Below, piece after piece: positions 1-8,828 of a stretch of DNA of 64,000 bases (the stretch's first letter is position 1; each line of letters starts with the position of its first letter). This stretch comes from JBBSJZ01 sp041739875 (GTDB lineage: Bacteria > Planctomycetota > Planctomycetia > Pirellulales > Pirellulaceae): positions 1 to 64,000 of the forward strand of contig JBGSNA010000188.1 in the NCBI GenBank assembly GCA_041739875.1, given 5' to 3'. The position numbers were made by a program, and so were the translations under genes. The notes beneath the pieces are model-generated. The model was not told where the DNA came from. It saw only the letters and a list, made by a program, of their open reading frames with translations, and did not search any database.

Positions 1-75
1 GGGTTATCAAACACTTCCAATAATTCGCGAAAATCACTCGCGTCACTCACGTTATTACGCTCCCAATCGTCATGA
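1..75 (+). CDS. 3' end of an unidentified upstream gene (partial)
   Basis: Frame 1 is open from the window edge to a TGA at 73-75, which overlaps the queE ATG at 72-74 as ATGA, a pattern typical of translational coupling. The 24 visible residues are rich in Ser, Asn and Leu and match no family I recognise. A queuosine gene such as queC or queD would be a natural neighbour, but nothing visible proves it. The frame may also be non-coding. Confidence 0.3.
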   Translation, partial: GLSNTSNNSRKSLASLTLLRSQSS

Positions 76-845
76 AGTTGTCCACTGTAAATTCGGCCGG
101 ATTCTCGCATGAGGCGCCCGAACCGACCAGGGGGACGAGGCCATCAGGTGCCAGACGCTTGAGGGTTGCCGAAACGTTCAAAAGCCGACAAGGCGAGGGG
201 TTGCTAACAGGAGTCGAGAGTTTTTTTATTCGCACGACCGGCTGCAACCTGCGATGTTGGTTCTGTGATACACCGTACGCATCTTGGAACCCCGAAGGCG
301 AAACGTTCACGCTCGAGTCGCTTGTCGAGGCTGCTCGGGAGAGCGGCTGTTCCCACGTTGTGTTGACTGGCGGCGAGCCGCTACTGCCGCTGCAGTCCCC
401 CGAATTGTGCTCGATGCTTCGTGGGGCTGGGTTGCATGTGACCATCGAGACCGCGGGCACGGTTGACCGCGAGATCCAGTGCGACTTGCTTTCCCTTAGT
501 CCTAAATTGGGGTCGAGCACGCCGGATGCAACCCAGCACGCACGTTGGAGCGAGCTGCATGAGCAGCGACGTTTGCCCATGGATGTGATGCGTCGATTGA
601 TCGCTCGGTCGGATAACGTGCAAGTGAAATTTGTTGTTGATTCCCCAGCGGACTTTGATGAGATCCAATCCGTTGTGACAAAGCTCGAGATCGCAACACA
701 GGCTGTATGGTTAATGCCACAAGGCGTTACCGCTTCGGAGTTGGAGTCGGCTGCGTTGTGGCTTCGTCCCTGGTGCGAACAAAGTGGATTCACTTATGGC
801 GATCGCATGCAAATTCATTGGTACGGAAATCGTCGCGGAACTTGA
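72..845 (+). CDS. queE: 7-carboxy-7-deazaguanine synthase QueE
   Basis: Radical SAM enzyme that converts 6-carboxy-5,6,7,8-tetrahydropterin to 7-carboxy-7-deazaguanine in queuosine/7-deazapurine synthesis, in the cytoplasm. The 257-residue protein has an N-terminal substrate segment (residues ~35-50, FKSRQGEG), then the cluster motif CNLRCWFC (the CxxxCxxC that binds the SAM [4Fe-4S] cluster) and a GGEPLL motif typical of the family. Start: the ATG at 72 overlaps the preceding frame's stop; an in-frame TAA at 21-23 limits any upstream extension. The first ~30 residues before the conserved region are longer than usual for QueE, so a later start is possible but no better one is seen. Confidence 0.9.
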   Translation: MKLSTVNSAGFSHEAPEPTRGTRPSGARRLRVAETFKSRQGEGLLTGVESFFIRTTGCNLRCWFCDTPYASWNPEGETFTLESLVEAARESGCSHVVLTGGEPLLPLQSPELCSMLRGAGLHVTIETAGTVDREIQCDLLSLSPKLGSSTPDATQHARWSELHEQRRLPMDVMRRLIARSDNVQVKFVVDSPADFDEIQSVVTKLEIATQAVWLMPQGVTASELESAALWLRPWCEQSGFTYGDRMQIHWYGNRRGT

Positions 846-904
846 TCACACGGCGATCCATGTTGAACTGTTGGCTCCCTATTGGACTATTGAAAAGGAC
901 TGAG

Positions 905-2968
905 ATGAAACGAACGATAAGAGCTTTTGTATTGACCGCTGCGGTTACCTCGACGTCGATGGTCGCCACCATCGGCTCGCACGCAATAGCGGTTGAAAAT
1001 GCCGCTTCAACAACCGAAAAAGTATCGGGCATCGATAAAGCCCTGTTCAGTGACAGTGTCTCACCGGGCGAGAATTTTTACGACTACGCGAACCAGAAAT
1101 GGCTCGAGTCGACCGCGATTCCGGCGGACAAGTCCAACTATGGCATCTTTACCATTCTCGACGACAAGACTCAAGAACAGGTCCGCACGCTCATCGAGAC
1201 GGCGGCTGAGTCCAAGAGTGAGCCGGGAAGCGCAGCCCAGAAAGTTGGCGATCTCTATCGGTCGGTGATGAACACCGCCGCCCGCAACGAGTCCGGTGTG
1301 AAGCCACTTCAAGGTCTGCTCGCCAGAATCGACGATGCGAGTTCGAAACAGGACCTAGCCAAAACGATGGGCAAGCTCGCGCAAGCGGGTGTGATTGGTC
1401 CATTTGCAACGTACATCTCCGTGGACTCGAAAAATAGCGAGCAGTACACCGTCTATCTTTCTCAATCAGGTTTGACGCTTCCGGACCGTGATTACTATCT
1501 CGAAGATACGCCTGAGTACATCGAGTTGCGAAAGAAGCTCGTGGAATATGTCAGTGATATGCTCGGTTATGTGTCGTCCGATTCCGCGAAAGACGTCGGT
1601 AACTCGGTCCTCGAATTGGAGACCAAGATCGCGACGAACCAGTGGACCAAGACGGCGAACCGCGATCCCAACGCGACGTACAACCGCAAGAGCACTGCGG
1701 AAGTCGCCGGATTGCTCGGCGATTTTGCATGGCAAGCTTTTGTTGATGAAGGTGGCTTTGGCACGCGAGAGTCGTTCGTCGTCAATCAACCGTCGTACTT
1801 CGAAGCGATGGCTGGCGTTTGGGAATCGACATCGTTGGAAACATGGCAGGCGTATTTGAAATTCAAGACGATCGACACATACGCCTCATCGCTGAGTGAA
1901 GCAATCGAAGAGCGGGCGTTCCAGTTCCACGAGAATGCGATTAGTGGTGTGGATGAACAGGAACCGCAGTGGAAACGTGCTGTCGGAATCACGAGCAGTG
2001 TGCTCGGTGAAATGGTGGGGCAACTGTTTGTTGAAAAGCACTTCACGCCGCAAGCCAAAGCTCGCATGAATGAGCTCGTTGAGAATTTGAAGCGAGCCTT
2101 TGAAAAGCGAATCCAGACGCGTGATTGGATGGGCGAAGGCACGAAGAAGCAAGCGATTCAAAAGCTGTCGATGTTCACGACCAAGATTGGTTATCCGGAT
2201 GAGTGGAAGGATTACACAAAACTCAGTATCACGGCGGATTCAATTGCAGCGAATCTGATTGCCGCATCCCAGTTCGAACACAACCGCGAATTGGATCGTC
2301 TTGATGGCCCCGTCGATCGGGGTGAGTGGCACATGACGCCGCAAACCATCAATGCGTATTACAACCCGACGATGAACGAGATTGTGTTTCCAGCCGCGAT
2401 TTTGCAACCGCCGTTCTTCAACATGGCCGCCGACGATGCAGTGAATTACGGTGCGATCGGTGCTGTCATTGGCCATGAGTTGAGTCATGGATTCGATGAC
2501 AAAGGTAGCGAGTACGACGGCAAGGGGAACTTGCGCCAGTGGTGGACAGAAAAAGATCGAGCCGAATTCGAACGACGCGCTGCTGGACTCGTTGGGCAAT
2601 ACAACGGGTTCAAGCCCGTGGACGACATGAGCGTCAATGGCGAGCTAACGCTTGGCGAGAACATCGGCGATCTCGGTGGATTGAGTGTGGCTTACGAAGC
2701 GTATCGTTTGTCGCTTGGTGACGAGCCAGCTCCAATCATTGACGGATTGACAGGCGACCAACGATTCTTTCTCGGTTGGTCCCAGATCTGGCGACGTTTG
2801 TATCGCGAACCGGAGCTTCGGCGTCGGTTGATTGTCGACCCGCACAGCCCCAGTGAGTATCGCGTGAACGGGATCGTCCGCAACATGGACGCTTGGTACG
2901 ACGCATTCGGTATCAAGCCTGAGTCGCCGCTCTACCTCAAGCCAGAAGACCGCGTGCGGATTTGGTAG
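905..2968 (+). CDS. M13 family zinc metallopeptidase (neprilysin/PepO-like)
   Basis: Exported endopeptidase of 687 residues from the ATG at 905, which follows an AAGGA ribosome site at about 895-899. A longer in-frame reading from 707 overlaps queE and is unlikely. An N-terminal signal-peptide-like stretch (MKRTIRAFVLTAAV...) is followed by the M13 N domain (residues ~45-430) and the catalytic domain. Zinc ligands are visible as HELSH (His524, Glu525, His528) and ENIGDLGG (Glu585). The NAYY motif needed for substrate binding precedes them. Family knowledge predicts cleavage of oligopeptides outside the cytoplasm or in the periplasm. It converges on pckA. Confidence 0.93.
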   Translation: MKRTIRAFVLTAAVTSTSMVATIGSHAIAVENAASTTEKVSGIDKALFSDSVSPGENFYDYANQKWLESTAIPADKSNYGIFTILDDKTQEQVRTLIETAAESKSEPGSAAQKVGDLYRSVMNTAARNESGVKPLQGLLARIDDASSKQDLAKTMGKLAQAGVIGPFATYISVDSKNSEQYTVYLSQSGLTLPDRDYYLEDTPEYIELRKKLVEYVSDMLGYVSSDSAKDVGNSVLELETKIATNQWTKTANRDPNATYNRKSTAEVAGLLGDFAWQAFVDEGGFGTRESFVVNQPSYFEAMAGVWESTSLETWQAYLKFKTIDTYASSLSEAIEERAFQFHENAISGVDEQEPQWKRAVGITSSVLGEMVGQLFVEKHFTPQAKARMNELVENLKRAFEKRIQTRDWMGEGTKKQAIQKLSMFTTKIGYPDEWKDYTKLSITADSIAANLIAASQFEHNRELDRLDGPVDRGEWHMTPQTINAYYNPTMNEIVFPAAILQPPFFNMAADDAVNYGAIGAVIGHELSHGFDDKGSEYDGKGNLRQWWTEKDRAEFERRAAGLVGQYNGFKPVDDMSVNGELTLGENIGDLGGLSVAYEAYRLSLGDEPAPIIDGLTGDQRFFLGWSQIWRRLYREPELRRRLIVDPHSPSEYRVNGIVRNMDAWYDAFGIKPESPLYLKPEDRVRIW

Positions 2969-2986
2969 TTGCGACGCGATTGCCGA

Positions 2987-3037
2987 TTAAGTCTTTGGAC
3001 CGGCTATGTCTTTGGGCCAGCTATGTCTTTGGGCCAG
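2987..3037. repeat. 17-bp tandem duplication at the M13/pckA 3' junction
   Basis: Two identical 17-bp units (CTATGTCTTTGGGCCAG) lie at 3004-3020 and 3021-3037, preceded by a degenerate third copy at 2987-3003. The pckA stop codon (TAG on the minus strand, 3021-3023) sits inside the second unit, so the duplication extends from the coding end into the intergenic region. Confidence 0.8.
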
Positions 3038-4613
3038 CGGAGCGAATCGCTTCGCTGGCGCCGTCTTCAAACTTCTTGAAGTTGGCGTTGAACAAGTCCG
3101 CAAGTCGCTTGGAGCTCATGTCATACGCGGATTGGTCGGCCCAGGAGTCTCGCGGCCACAGCAAGTCGCTACTGATTTCACCACATTGGGTTGGAACGTC
3201 AAAGCCAAAGATCGGGTCGGGTTTCGTGGGTGCAGAGGCCAGCGTCCCATCGTGAATCGAATCGATGATCTTGCGAGTCACCTTGAGGCTCATTCGTTTA
3301 CCGGAGCCGTAGCCGCCGCCGGACCAGCCCGTATTGACGAGCCAAACGTGGCTGCCGTGCTGGCGAATTCGGTCGGCTAGCAATTCAGCGTATTTCGCTG
3401 GGTGCCAAACAAGGAACGCTGCGCCAAAGCAGGCGCTAAAGGTGGCTTGGGGTTCAGTGACATTCATCTCCGTTCCAGCGACTTTGGCGGTGTAGCCGCT
3501 GATGTAGTGATACATCGCCTGTTCGGCTGTGAGTTTGGCGACGGGTGGTAAAACGCCGAACGCATCGCAGGTGAGGAAAATGATATTATTCGGATGGCCA
3601 CCGATGCATGGGACTTTGGCGTTGTTGATGAACTCGATCGGGTAGGCGACCCGAGTGTTCTCGGTGATCGACGCGTCGTCGTAGTTCACTTCGTGAGTGG
3701 TTTCGTCAAAGACGACGTTCTCGAGCACGGCACCATAGCGAATCGCGTTGTAGATGTCCGGTTCGTTTTCGTGGCTCAAGTGAATAGCTTTTGCGTAACA
3801 GCCGCCTTCGATGTTGAATACGCCATCGGCTGACCAACAATGCTCATCGTCGCCGATCAGTTTTCGTTGCGGGTCCGTCGATAGCGTCGTTTTACCGGTG
3901 CCTGACAGACCAAAAAACAGCGAAACACTTGATGGGTCCGTCGCACTCTCGTTGGCGCTACAGTGCATGCTGAGTACGTCTTGTTTCGGCATCAGGTAGT
4001 TCATGACGGTGAACACACCTTTCTTCATTTCTCCAGCGTACTGGGTGCCCAGAATGACCATTTCGCCATGCTCAAAAGACAAGTCGATGCTGGTGCGGCT
4101 CGTCATTTGCGATGTGTACGGATTCGCCGGGAACGTACCCGCGTTGAGAATGACCATGTTGGGCTCGGAAAACTCAGTCAGCTGTTGTTTGGTTGGGCGG
4201 ATCAGCATGTTGTGCATGAACAATGCGTGATAGGCGCTTTCGGCGATCACGCGAATTCGGAGTTGGTACTTCGAATCCCAGCCCGCATAGCCATCGAAAA
4301 CGAAGATTCGCGGGCGCGTGTTGAGATAGTCGACGGCTCGTTGGCGATTGATCAAGAACGATCGTTCGGTCAACCGAATGTTGATGTCGCCCCACCAGAT
4401 ATCGTCACTGCTGGCGGGATCTTCGACGATGCGTTTGTCTTTCGGGCTGCGTCCGGTCTTGTCACCGCTGCGTGTCGCTAATGCACCGGATTCAGCGATC
4501 GCGGCGTGGGAATCATCGATGGCATACTCGTAAAGTCGAGCTGGTGTTGCATTGCGGATGACATCGTCGACGTTGATTCCATAGATCGACAAATCGATCG
4601 GGTTGACGCTCAT
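3021..4613 (-). CDS. pckA: Phosphoenolpyruvate carboxykinase (ATP)
   Basis: Converts oxaloacetate plus ATP to phosphoenolpyruvate, CO2 and ADP, the first committed step of gluconeogenesis. The 530-residue length fits the ATP-dependent family. Visible motifs are the RSPKDK substrate-binding segment near the N-terminus, the GTFPANPYT/HGEMVILGTQYAGEMKKG region with the Mn-binding Lys/His, and the kinase P-loop GLSGTGKTTLS followed by LIGDDEHCW. Start: the ATG at 4613 has GGAG about 10 bases upstream; an in-frame reading 14 codons longer has no such site. The gene is divergent from the ABC operon and convergent with the M13 peptidase. Confidence 0.97.
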   Translation of the reverse strand: MSVNPIDLSIYGINVDDVIRNATPARLYEYAIDDSHAAIAESGALATRSGDKTGRSPKDKRIVEDPASSDDIWWGDINIRLTERSFLINRQRAVDYLNTRPRIFVFDGYAGWDSKYQLRIRVIAESAYHALFMHNMLIRPTKQQLTEFSEPNMVILNAGTFPANPYTSQMTSRTSIDLSFEHGEMVILGTQYAGEMKKGVFTVMNYLMPKQDVLSMHCSANESATDPSSVSLFFGLSGTGKTTLSTDPQRKLIGDDEHCWSADGVFNIEGGCYAKAIHLSHENEPDIYNAIRYGAVLENVVFDETTHEVNYDDASITENTRVAYPIEFINNAKVPCIGGHPNNIIFLTCDAFGVLPPVAKLTAEQAMYHYISGYTAKVAGTEMNVTEPQATFSACFGAAFLVWHPAKYAELLADRIRQHGSHVWLVNTGWSGGGYGSGKRMSLKVTRKIIDSIHDGTLASAPTKPDPIFGFDVPTQCGEISSDLLWPRDSWADQSAYDMSSKRLADLFNANFKKFEDGASEAIRSAGPKT

Positions 4614-5023
4614 TGGTGGTGCTCCAGGCAAGGATTCGACGTTTCCGCATTTCAATTGTCGTCAGTTCACCAGTCGCGGTTGCGTTCGGCAAGTCTCGAT
4701 CCGCAATATTTCGAATTGACGCGAAGTCATTGTCGAGAATTTTGCGTTGGTCTGGCGGTAAGTTATCGACTCAAAGATCTCCGGTAATTAGCAGGGAAAC
4801 TGGGTTTGGTACCTGGACGCGTCCTAGAGGTGCCGAACCGCTTGTGGTCTACTCGCGTAGCGGTGTTGAACGAGAACGTTCTGTGGGGCTATATTTCCCG
4901 CTGAAACGCCTTGAAAACTGTCTCGGTCGAGTTTTTTCTCCGTCGGGACAGCCAGAAACACCCTCCTTGGTAAATACGATTACCTGGACTCCAACAAACT
5001 ATCGGTATCGACGGATTTCCTAA
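4614..5023. promoter_or_regulatory. Divergent intergenic region between pckA and the ABC operon
   Basis: A 410-base non-coding stretch must carry the promoters of pckA (leftward) and the ABC operon (rightward). The only clear structure is a 10-bp perfect palindrome AGAACGTTCT at 4873-4882, a possible repressor site. No convincing -35/-10 pair, riboswitch or small ORF was recognised. Confidence 0.4.
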
Positions 5024-5773
5024 ATGACTTCTACCCAAGAGTCCCGCCGCCCGATGATCGAAGCGGTCGGTCTAAGCAAATTCTACGGTCCGTTCGCGGC
5101 GACGCGTGACGTGACCTTTTCAGTCGGTGAGGGCGAATTGGTCGCTTTTTTGGGGCCTAACGGTGCTGGGAAGAGCACCACGATGAAGATGCTCACCGGT
5201 TACATCGCTCCAAGCGAAGGCTTTGCTCGAATCGCCGGGCATAACATGATGGAAGACCGGATCGAAGGCAGTCGCCGACTCGGCTATTTGCCCGAAAACG
5301 GGCCTCTATATCCTGAAATGACGCCTCTCGCGATGCTCGATTTTTTTGCGGAAGCTCGAGGGATGAGCAAAGCCAACAAGAAGGATCGGATCGAGGCTGT
5401 GGTCGATATTTGTGACCTCTCAACGGTCATGTACAAGCCGATCAGTAAGCTTTCCAAAGGTTTTAAGCAGCGTGTCGGCATGTCGCAAGCGCTACTGCAT
5501 GAGCCAGATGTGTTGATCATGGATGAGCCGACGGCAGGTTTAGATCCAAACCAAATTCGCGGCGTTCGCAAGACCATGAAGCGGCTCAGTGAATCAAAAA
5601 CGATTCTATTGAGCACGCACATTTTGCAAGAAGTCGAGGCCATGGCCAGTCGCGTCGTGATGATCAACGAAGGTCGTCTCGTGTACGACGGCAGCGTGGA
5701 AGGGCTTCGTGACGTGGGTAAAAACGATCTCGATGAAGCGTTCCACACGCTCACTCACGGCGCCACGATTTAG
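5024..5773 (+). CDS. ABC transporter ATP-binding protein, GldA-like
   Basis: Cytoplasmic ATPase of 249 residues that energises the membrane protein encoded next. It contains a Walker A GPNGAGKST (residues ~44-52), the ABC signature as LSKGFKQRVG, Walker B LIMDEP with TAGLDP, and the switch His in LLSTHI. This matches the ABC-2/GldA class, which drives export or gliding-type complexes. It is the first gene of a three-gene rightward operon with the permease-GldG fusion and DUF4340. The substrate cannot be told from sequence. The gld comparison is by family; gliding motility is not implied here. Confidence 0.92.
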   Translation: MTSTQESRRPMIEAVGLSKFYGPFAATRDVTFSVGEGELVAFLGPNGAGKSTTMKMLTGYIAPSEGFARIAGHNMMEDRIEGSRRLGYLPENGPLYPEMTPLAMLDFFAEARGMSKANKKDRIEAVVDICDLSTVMYKPISKLSKGFKQRVGMSQALLHEPDVLIMDEPTAGLDPNQIRGVRKTMKRLSESKTILLSTHILQEVEAMASRVVMINEGRLVYDGSVEGLRDVGKNDLDEAFHTLTHGATI

Positions 5774-5783
5774 TCCCCAACCT

Positions 5784-5808
5784 CAGTGGAACGCAATCTG
5801 TTCCGCTG
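5784..5808 (+). other. Intercistronic hairpin in the ABC operon
   Basis: The arms CAGTGGAAC and GTTCCGCTG form a 9-bp stem with one G-U pair and a 7-base loop between the ATPase and permease genes. No T-tract follows, so it is more likely an mRNA stability or attenuation element than a terminator. Confidence 0.35.
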
Positions 5809-5863
5809 ACCGAATCGATCCAGCAAATTAACCTAACACTTTCGAAGTCGACGTTACTGTAAC

Positions 5864-8749
5864 ATGGTTCTTAACAATGTTTTTTGGGCGCTGGCGTCCC
5901 TTTTAGCCTATGACGGCGTGTTCCTGCTTGTGCTGGTTTCATTGGTTGCACTGTTGGCTGGCACGAAGCAAGCTGCCTTTGCGGTGATGAAACGAAACTT
6001 CGTCGGTTACTTTAGCAATCCGACGGGATACGTGTTCCTATGTATCTTTGTGTTTCTCACGTCGCTAGCTGCGTTTTGGCCCTATGAGTTCTTCAACCAA
6101 AATCTCGCGACGCTGGACCAACTGAATTTTTGGTATCCGTTGATCATGTTGGTGTTCATCCCAGCGATCACGATGAGCATTTGGGCGGAAGAAAAGCGTC
6201 AAGGCACTGACGAGTTGTTGCTCACATTACCAGCGGACGATTTTGATATCGTGATCGGCAAGTACATGGCCGCATCGTCGATTTTCACCGCCTCCTTGGT
6301 GTTTAGCCAGCTCAGCACATTCATCACGCTGGCGATTTTGACTCAAGGCGGCGTCGATACGGGGCTGATCTTTACCACGTATTTGGGCTACTGGTTCGTC
6401 GGCTTAACGATGATCGCGATCGGCATGATTGCCTCGTTTTTGACCGGCAATTTGACGGTGGGTTTCGTGTTGGGGGCGTTGTTCAATGCCCCGCTCGCGT
6501 TCGCGTCTCTGGCGGACTCTGTCAGCCCCACACAGAAACTCGCAGCCTGGTTGGCAGCGGCCGGCATTGCTCGACCGTTTGACGATTTTGGACGGGGCGT
6601 GATCAGTTCTTCGTCAGTGATTTACTTTGTTTTTGTGGCGTCGGTGGCGCTCTATGTTTGCATGGTCTTGATCGGCCGGCGTCACTGGACCGGTGGAAAA
6701 GACGGCAATACGATGGCGTGGCACTACATCGCTCGTGCGCTGGCGCTAATCGCGGTCACCTGTGGTTCCGTGATCGTCGTGCGAAACTGGGACGTCGTAC
6801 GATTCGATGCGACTGAGAACAAGGTCAGCTCGCTGGCTGGTGGTACGCGCAACATGATTGCGAACCTCGAAGCCAACCGGCCGATCGTGATTGACGCGTT
6901 TATCAGTAGTGACGTGCCTGAGTTGTACGCTCGTACGCGATACGAATTGATTAATTTGCTAAAAGAGTTCCGCAGTGAAGCGGCCAAGAATAATCGCAAA
7001 ATCGAAGTTAATCTTTATGACAACATTGAATTGTTCAGCGAAGAAGCTGCATTAGCAGCTGAACGATTCGGAATCGAGCCCGTAACGCGATTGGTTCGTG
7101 AGAAGGGATCATTCCAACAGAAACAATTGATCATGGGAGCTGCGTTCCGCAGTGGTTTGGAGAAGGTCACGGTTCCTGCGTTCGAGTACGGTATTCCAGT
7201 CGAATATGAATTGGTGCGGTCGATCAATACGGTTGCTCGTGGTGCTCGGAAACGCGTTGGAATCGTTGCCACGGACGCCCAGCTGATGGGCGGAATGTCG
7301 ATGGATGGCATGCAAATGCAACGTATCGACAAGCACCCGCTGGTTGATGAGTTGGCCAAGCAGTACGACGTCGAAGTGGTCGATTTGAACGGACCGGTAT
7401 CACCGGACATGTATGATGCATTGATCGCAGTCCAGCCATCGTCGCTCGCTCCACCAATGTTCGAACGCCTCGTTGCGGCGATTAACGAAGGTGTGCCAGT
7501 GGCAATTTTTGAAGATCCGTTCCCGTTTGCGGCTTCCTATATCACTCCGACTGGCGAACAGAAACAAGCTCAGGGCGGGATGTTTGGCGGTGGTGGAGCT
7601 CCCCAGCCGAAGGGCGATATCCGAGTACTCTGGGATGCTCTTGGACTGGAAGCTCCCGGACGTGCGGGAATGCAAGGCTTGTATTCACCGGACCTCGTTT
7701 GGCAGGCCCATAACCCGTATCCCAACTTGGATATGAACGTTAACGAGTTGTGGGTATTTGTCGACGAGGAAGCACCTGGTGTTGAAAAAGGTCAATCTCT
7801 CAGCAACGACAATATCATCACGTCGGGGCTTCGCGAGGTGTTGGCGCTTTACACCGGAGCGATTCGGGCCAAGGCCGATACGCCACTGAAGCACACGCCG
7901 CTGATGCGAACAGGCGCATTGAGTGGTTTGATCGCGGTCGACAAAGTTCAACAAGCCATGTCGGGTCGTGGCGCGATTTCGCGTTTGATCGACGAGAGCT
8001 CACCAGGCCAAATCGTCGCGATTTCGGTTGAAGGCGCGGCGGCGGAAGCCGCTGTGCCTGCGGAAGGCGAAGCGTCTGGGGCTGCGACTCGCGGTGTGAA
8101 GGCGGTTTATGTTGCGGACACGGACATCATGTTGCCTGTGTTCCTACAGCTTCGAGCGGAGCCAGACCAAGCGACGGATATGCGATTCCAATTTCAGAAC
8201 GTCACGTTTTTGCTCAATTCGATCGATTGGCTTACCGGCGAAACCGAGTTTATCGATGTTCGCAAGCATGAGCCGAACTTCGCCAGTTTGAAGATGATCG
8301 ATGCAGTCAAGGAAGAAGCGAGTACCGAAGTTCGCCAACAGGTGAAAGTATTCCAAGACGAGAAGGATGCAGCGGTTCGGGATGCTGAAGAGAAGATGCA
8401 GTTGGCTCTTAAGTCGGTCCAGGAAGACATTACCAAACTGCAGAAAGAGAACGCTGACGGACGCGTGTCACAGGCGGCGCTGCAAGAAAAGGTGATGCAG
8501 TTCCAGATCAAGCAAGAGTCATTGCAGCGTTTAGTGGACGTCAAGAAGCAATCAACCGAGCGTGAACTCGAACGCAACACTCGTGAGATCCAGCGTCAAG
8601 CGGATCAACAGGTGACAGCGATCCAGAATCAAGTGAAGGCGTTTGCGGTAGCGCTTCCGTGCATTCCGCCGCTGATCATTGGTGTAATCGTATTCGCTTC
8701 GCGTCGACTCCGCGAACGCGAAAATATTAGCAAGAGCCGATTGAAGTAA
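5864..8749 (+). CDS. Fused ABC-2 permease (GldF-like) and GldG-like protein
   Basis: A 961-residue inner-membrane protein. Residues ~1-290 form an ABC-2-type permease with about seven hydrophobic helices and the IWAEEKRQGT segment typical of GldF. After a further helix (residues ~288-308) comes a GldG-type extracytoplasmic domain (PF09822 family, residues ~310-800) with the opening DATENKVSSL and VVDLNGP. A Gly-rich loop lies near residue 570. The charged segment ~810-930 (Glu/Lys/Gln-rich heptads) is a probable coiled coil, and a last helix near residue 930 ends the protein. In Bacteroidota GldF and GldG are usually separate genes; here they are one. It should pair with the upstream ATPase and the downstream DUF4340 protein. 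Confidence 0.87.
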   Translation: MVLNNVFWALASLLAYDGVFLLVLVSLVALLAGTKQAAFAVMKRNFVGYFSNPTGYVFLCIFVFLTSLAAFWPYEFFNQNLATLDQLNFWYPLIMLVFIPAITMSIWAEEKRQGTDELLLTLPADDFDIVIGKYMAASSIFTASLVFSQLSTFITLAILTQGGVDTGLIFTTYLGYWFVGLTMIAIGMIASFLTGNLTVGFVLGALFNAPLAFASLADSVSPTQKLAAWLAAAGIARPFDDFGRGVISSSSVIYFVFVASVALYVCMVLIGRRHWTGGKDGNTMAWHYIARALALIAVTCGSVIVVRNWDVVRFDATENKVSSLAGGTRNMIANLEANRPIVIDAFISSDVPELYARTRYELINLLKEFRSEAAKNNRKIEVNLYDNIELFSEEAALAAERFGIEPVTRLVREKGSFQQKQLIMGAAFRSGLEKVTVPAFEYGIPVEYELVRSINTVARGARKRVGIVATDAQLMGGMSMDGMQMQRIDKHPLVDELAKQYDVEVVDLNGPVSPDMYDALIAVQPSSLAPPMFERLVAAINEGVPVAIFEDPFPFAASYITPTGEQKQAQGGMFGGGGAPQPKGDIRVLWDALGLEAPGRAGMQGLYSPDLVWQAHNPYPNLDMNVNELWVFVDEEAPGVEKGQSLSNDNIITSGLREVLALYTGAIRAKADTPLKHTPLMRTGALSGLIAVDKVQQAMSGRGAISRLIDESSPGQIVAISVEGAAAEAAVPAEGEASGAATRGVKAVYVADTDIMLPVFLQLRAEPDQATDMRFQFQNVTFLLNSIDWLTGETEFIDVRKHEPNFASLKMIDAVKEEASTEVRQQVKVFQDEKDAAVRDAEEKMQLALKSVQEDITKLQKENADGRVSQAALQEKVMQFQIKQESLQRLVDVKKQSTERELERNTREIQRQADQQVTAIQNQVKAFAVALPCIPPLIIGVIVFASRRLRERENISKSRLK

Positions 8750-8828
8750 CTCCAAATCCGAAACTCATGACGGCAGACTTTGAATGATCTGTGGTCAACA
8801 GTCGAATTGAAATAGTGAGAACGTTAAG

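Noticed and set aside
47..793. Minus-strand 248-residue open frame
   Set aside because: Antisense to queE, which has clear radical SAM motifs; Ser/Arg-rich composition typical of a shadow.
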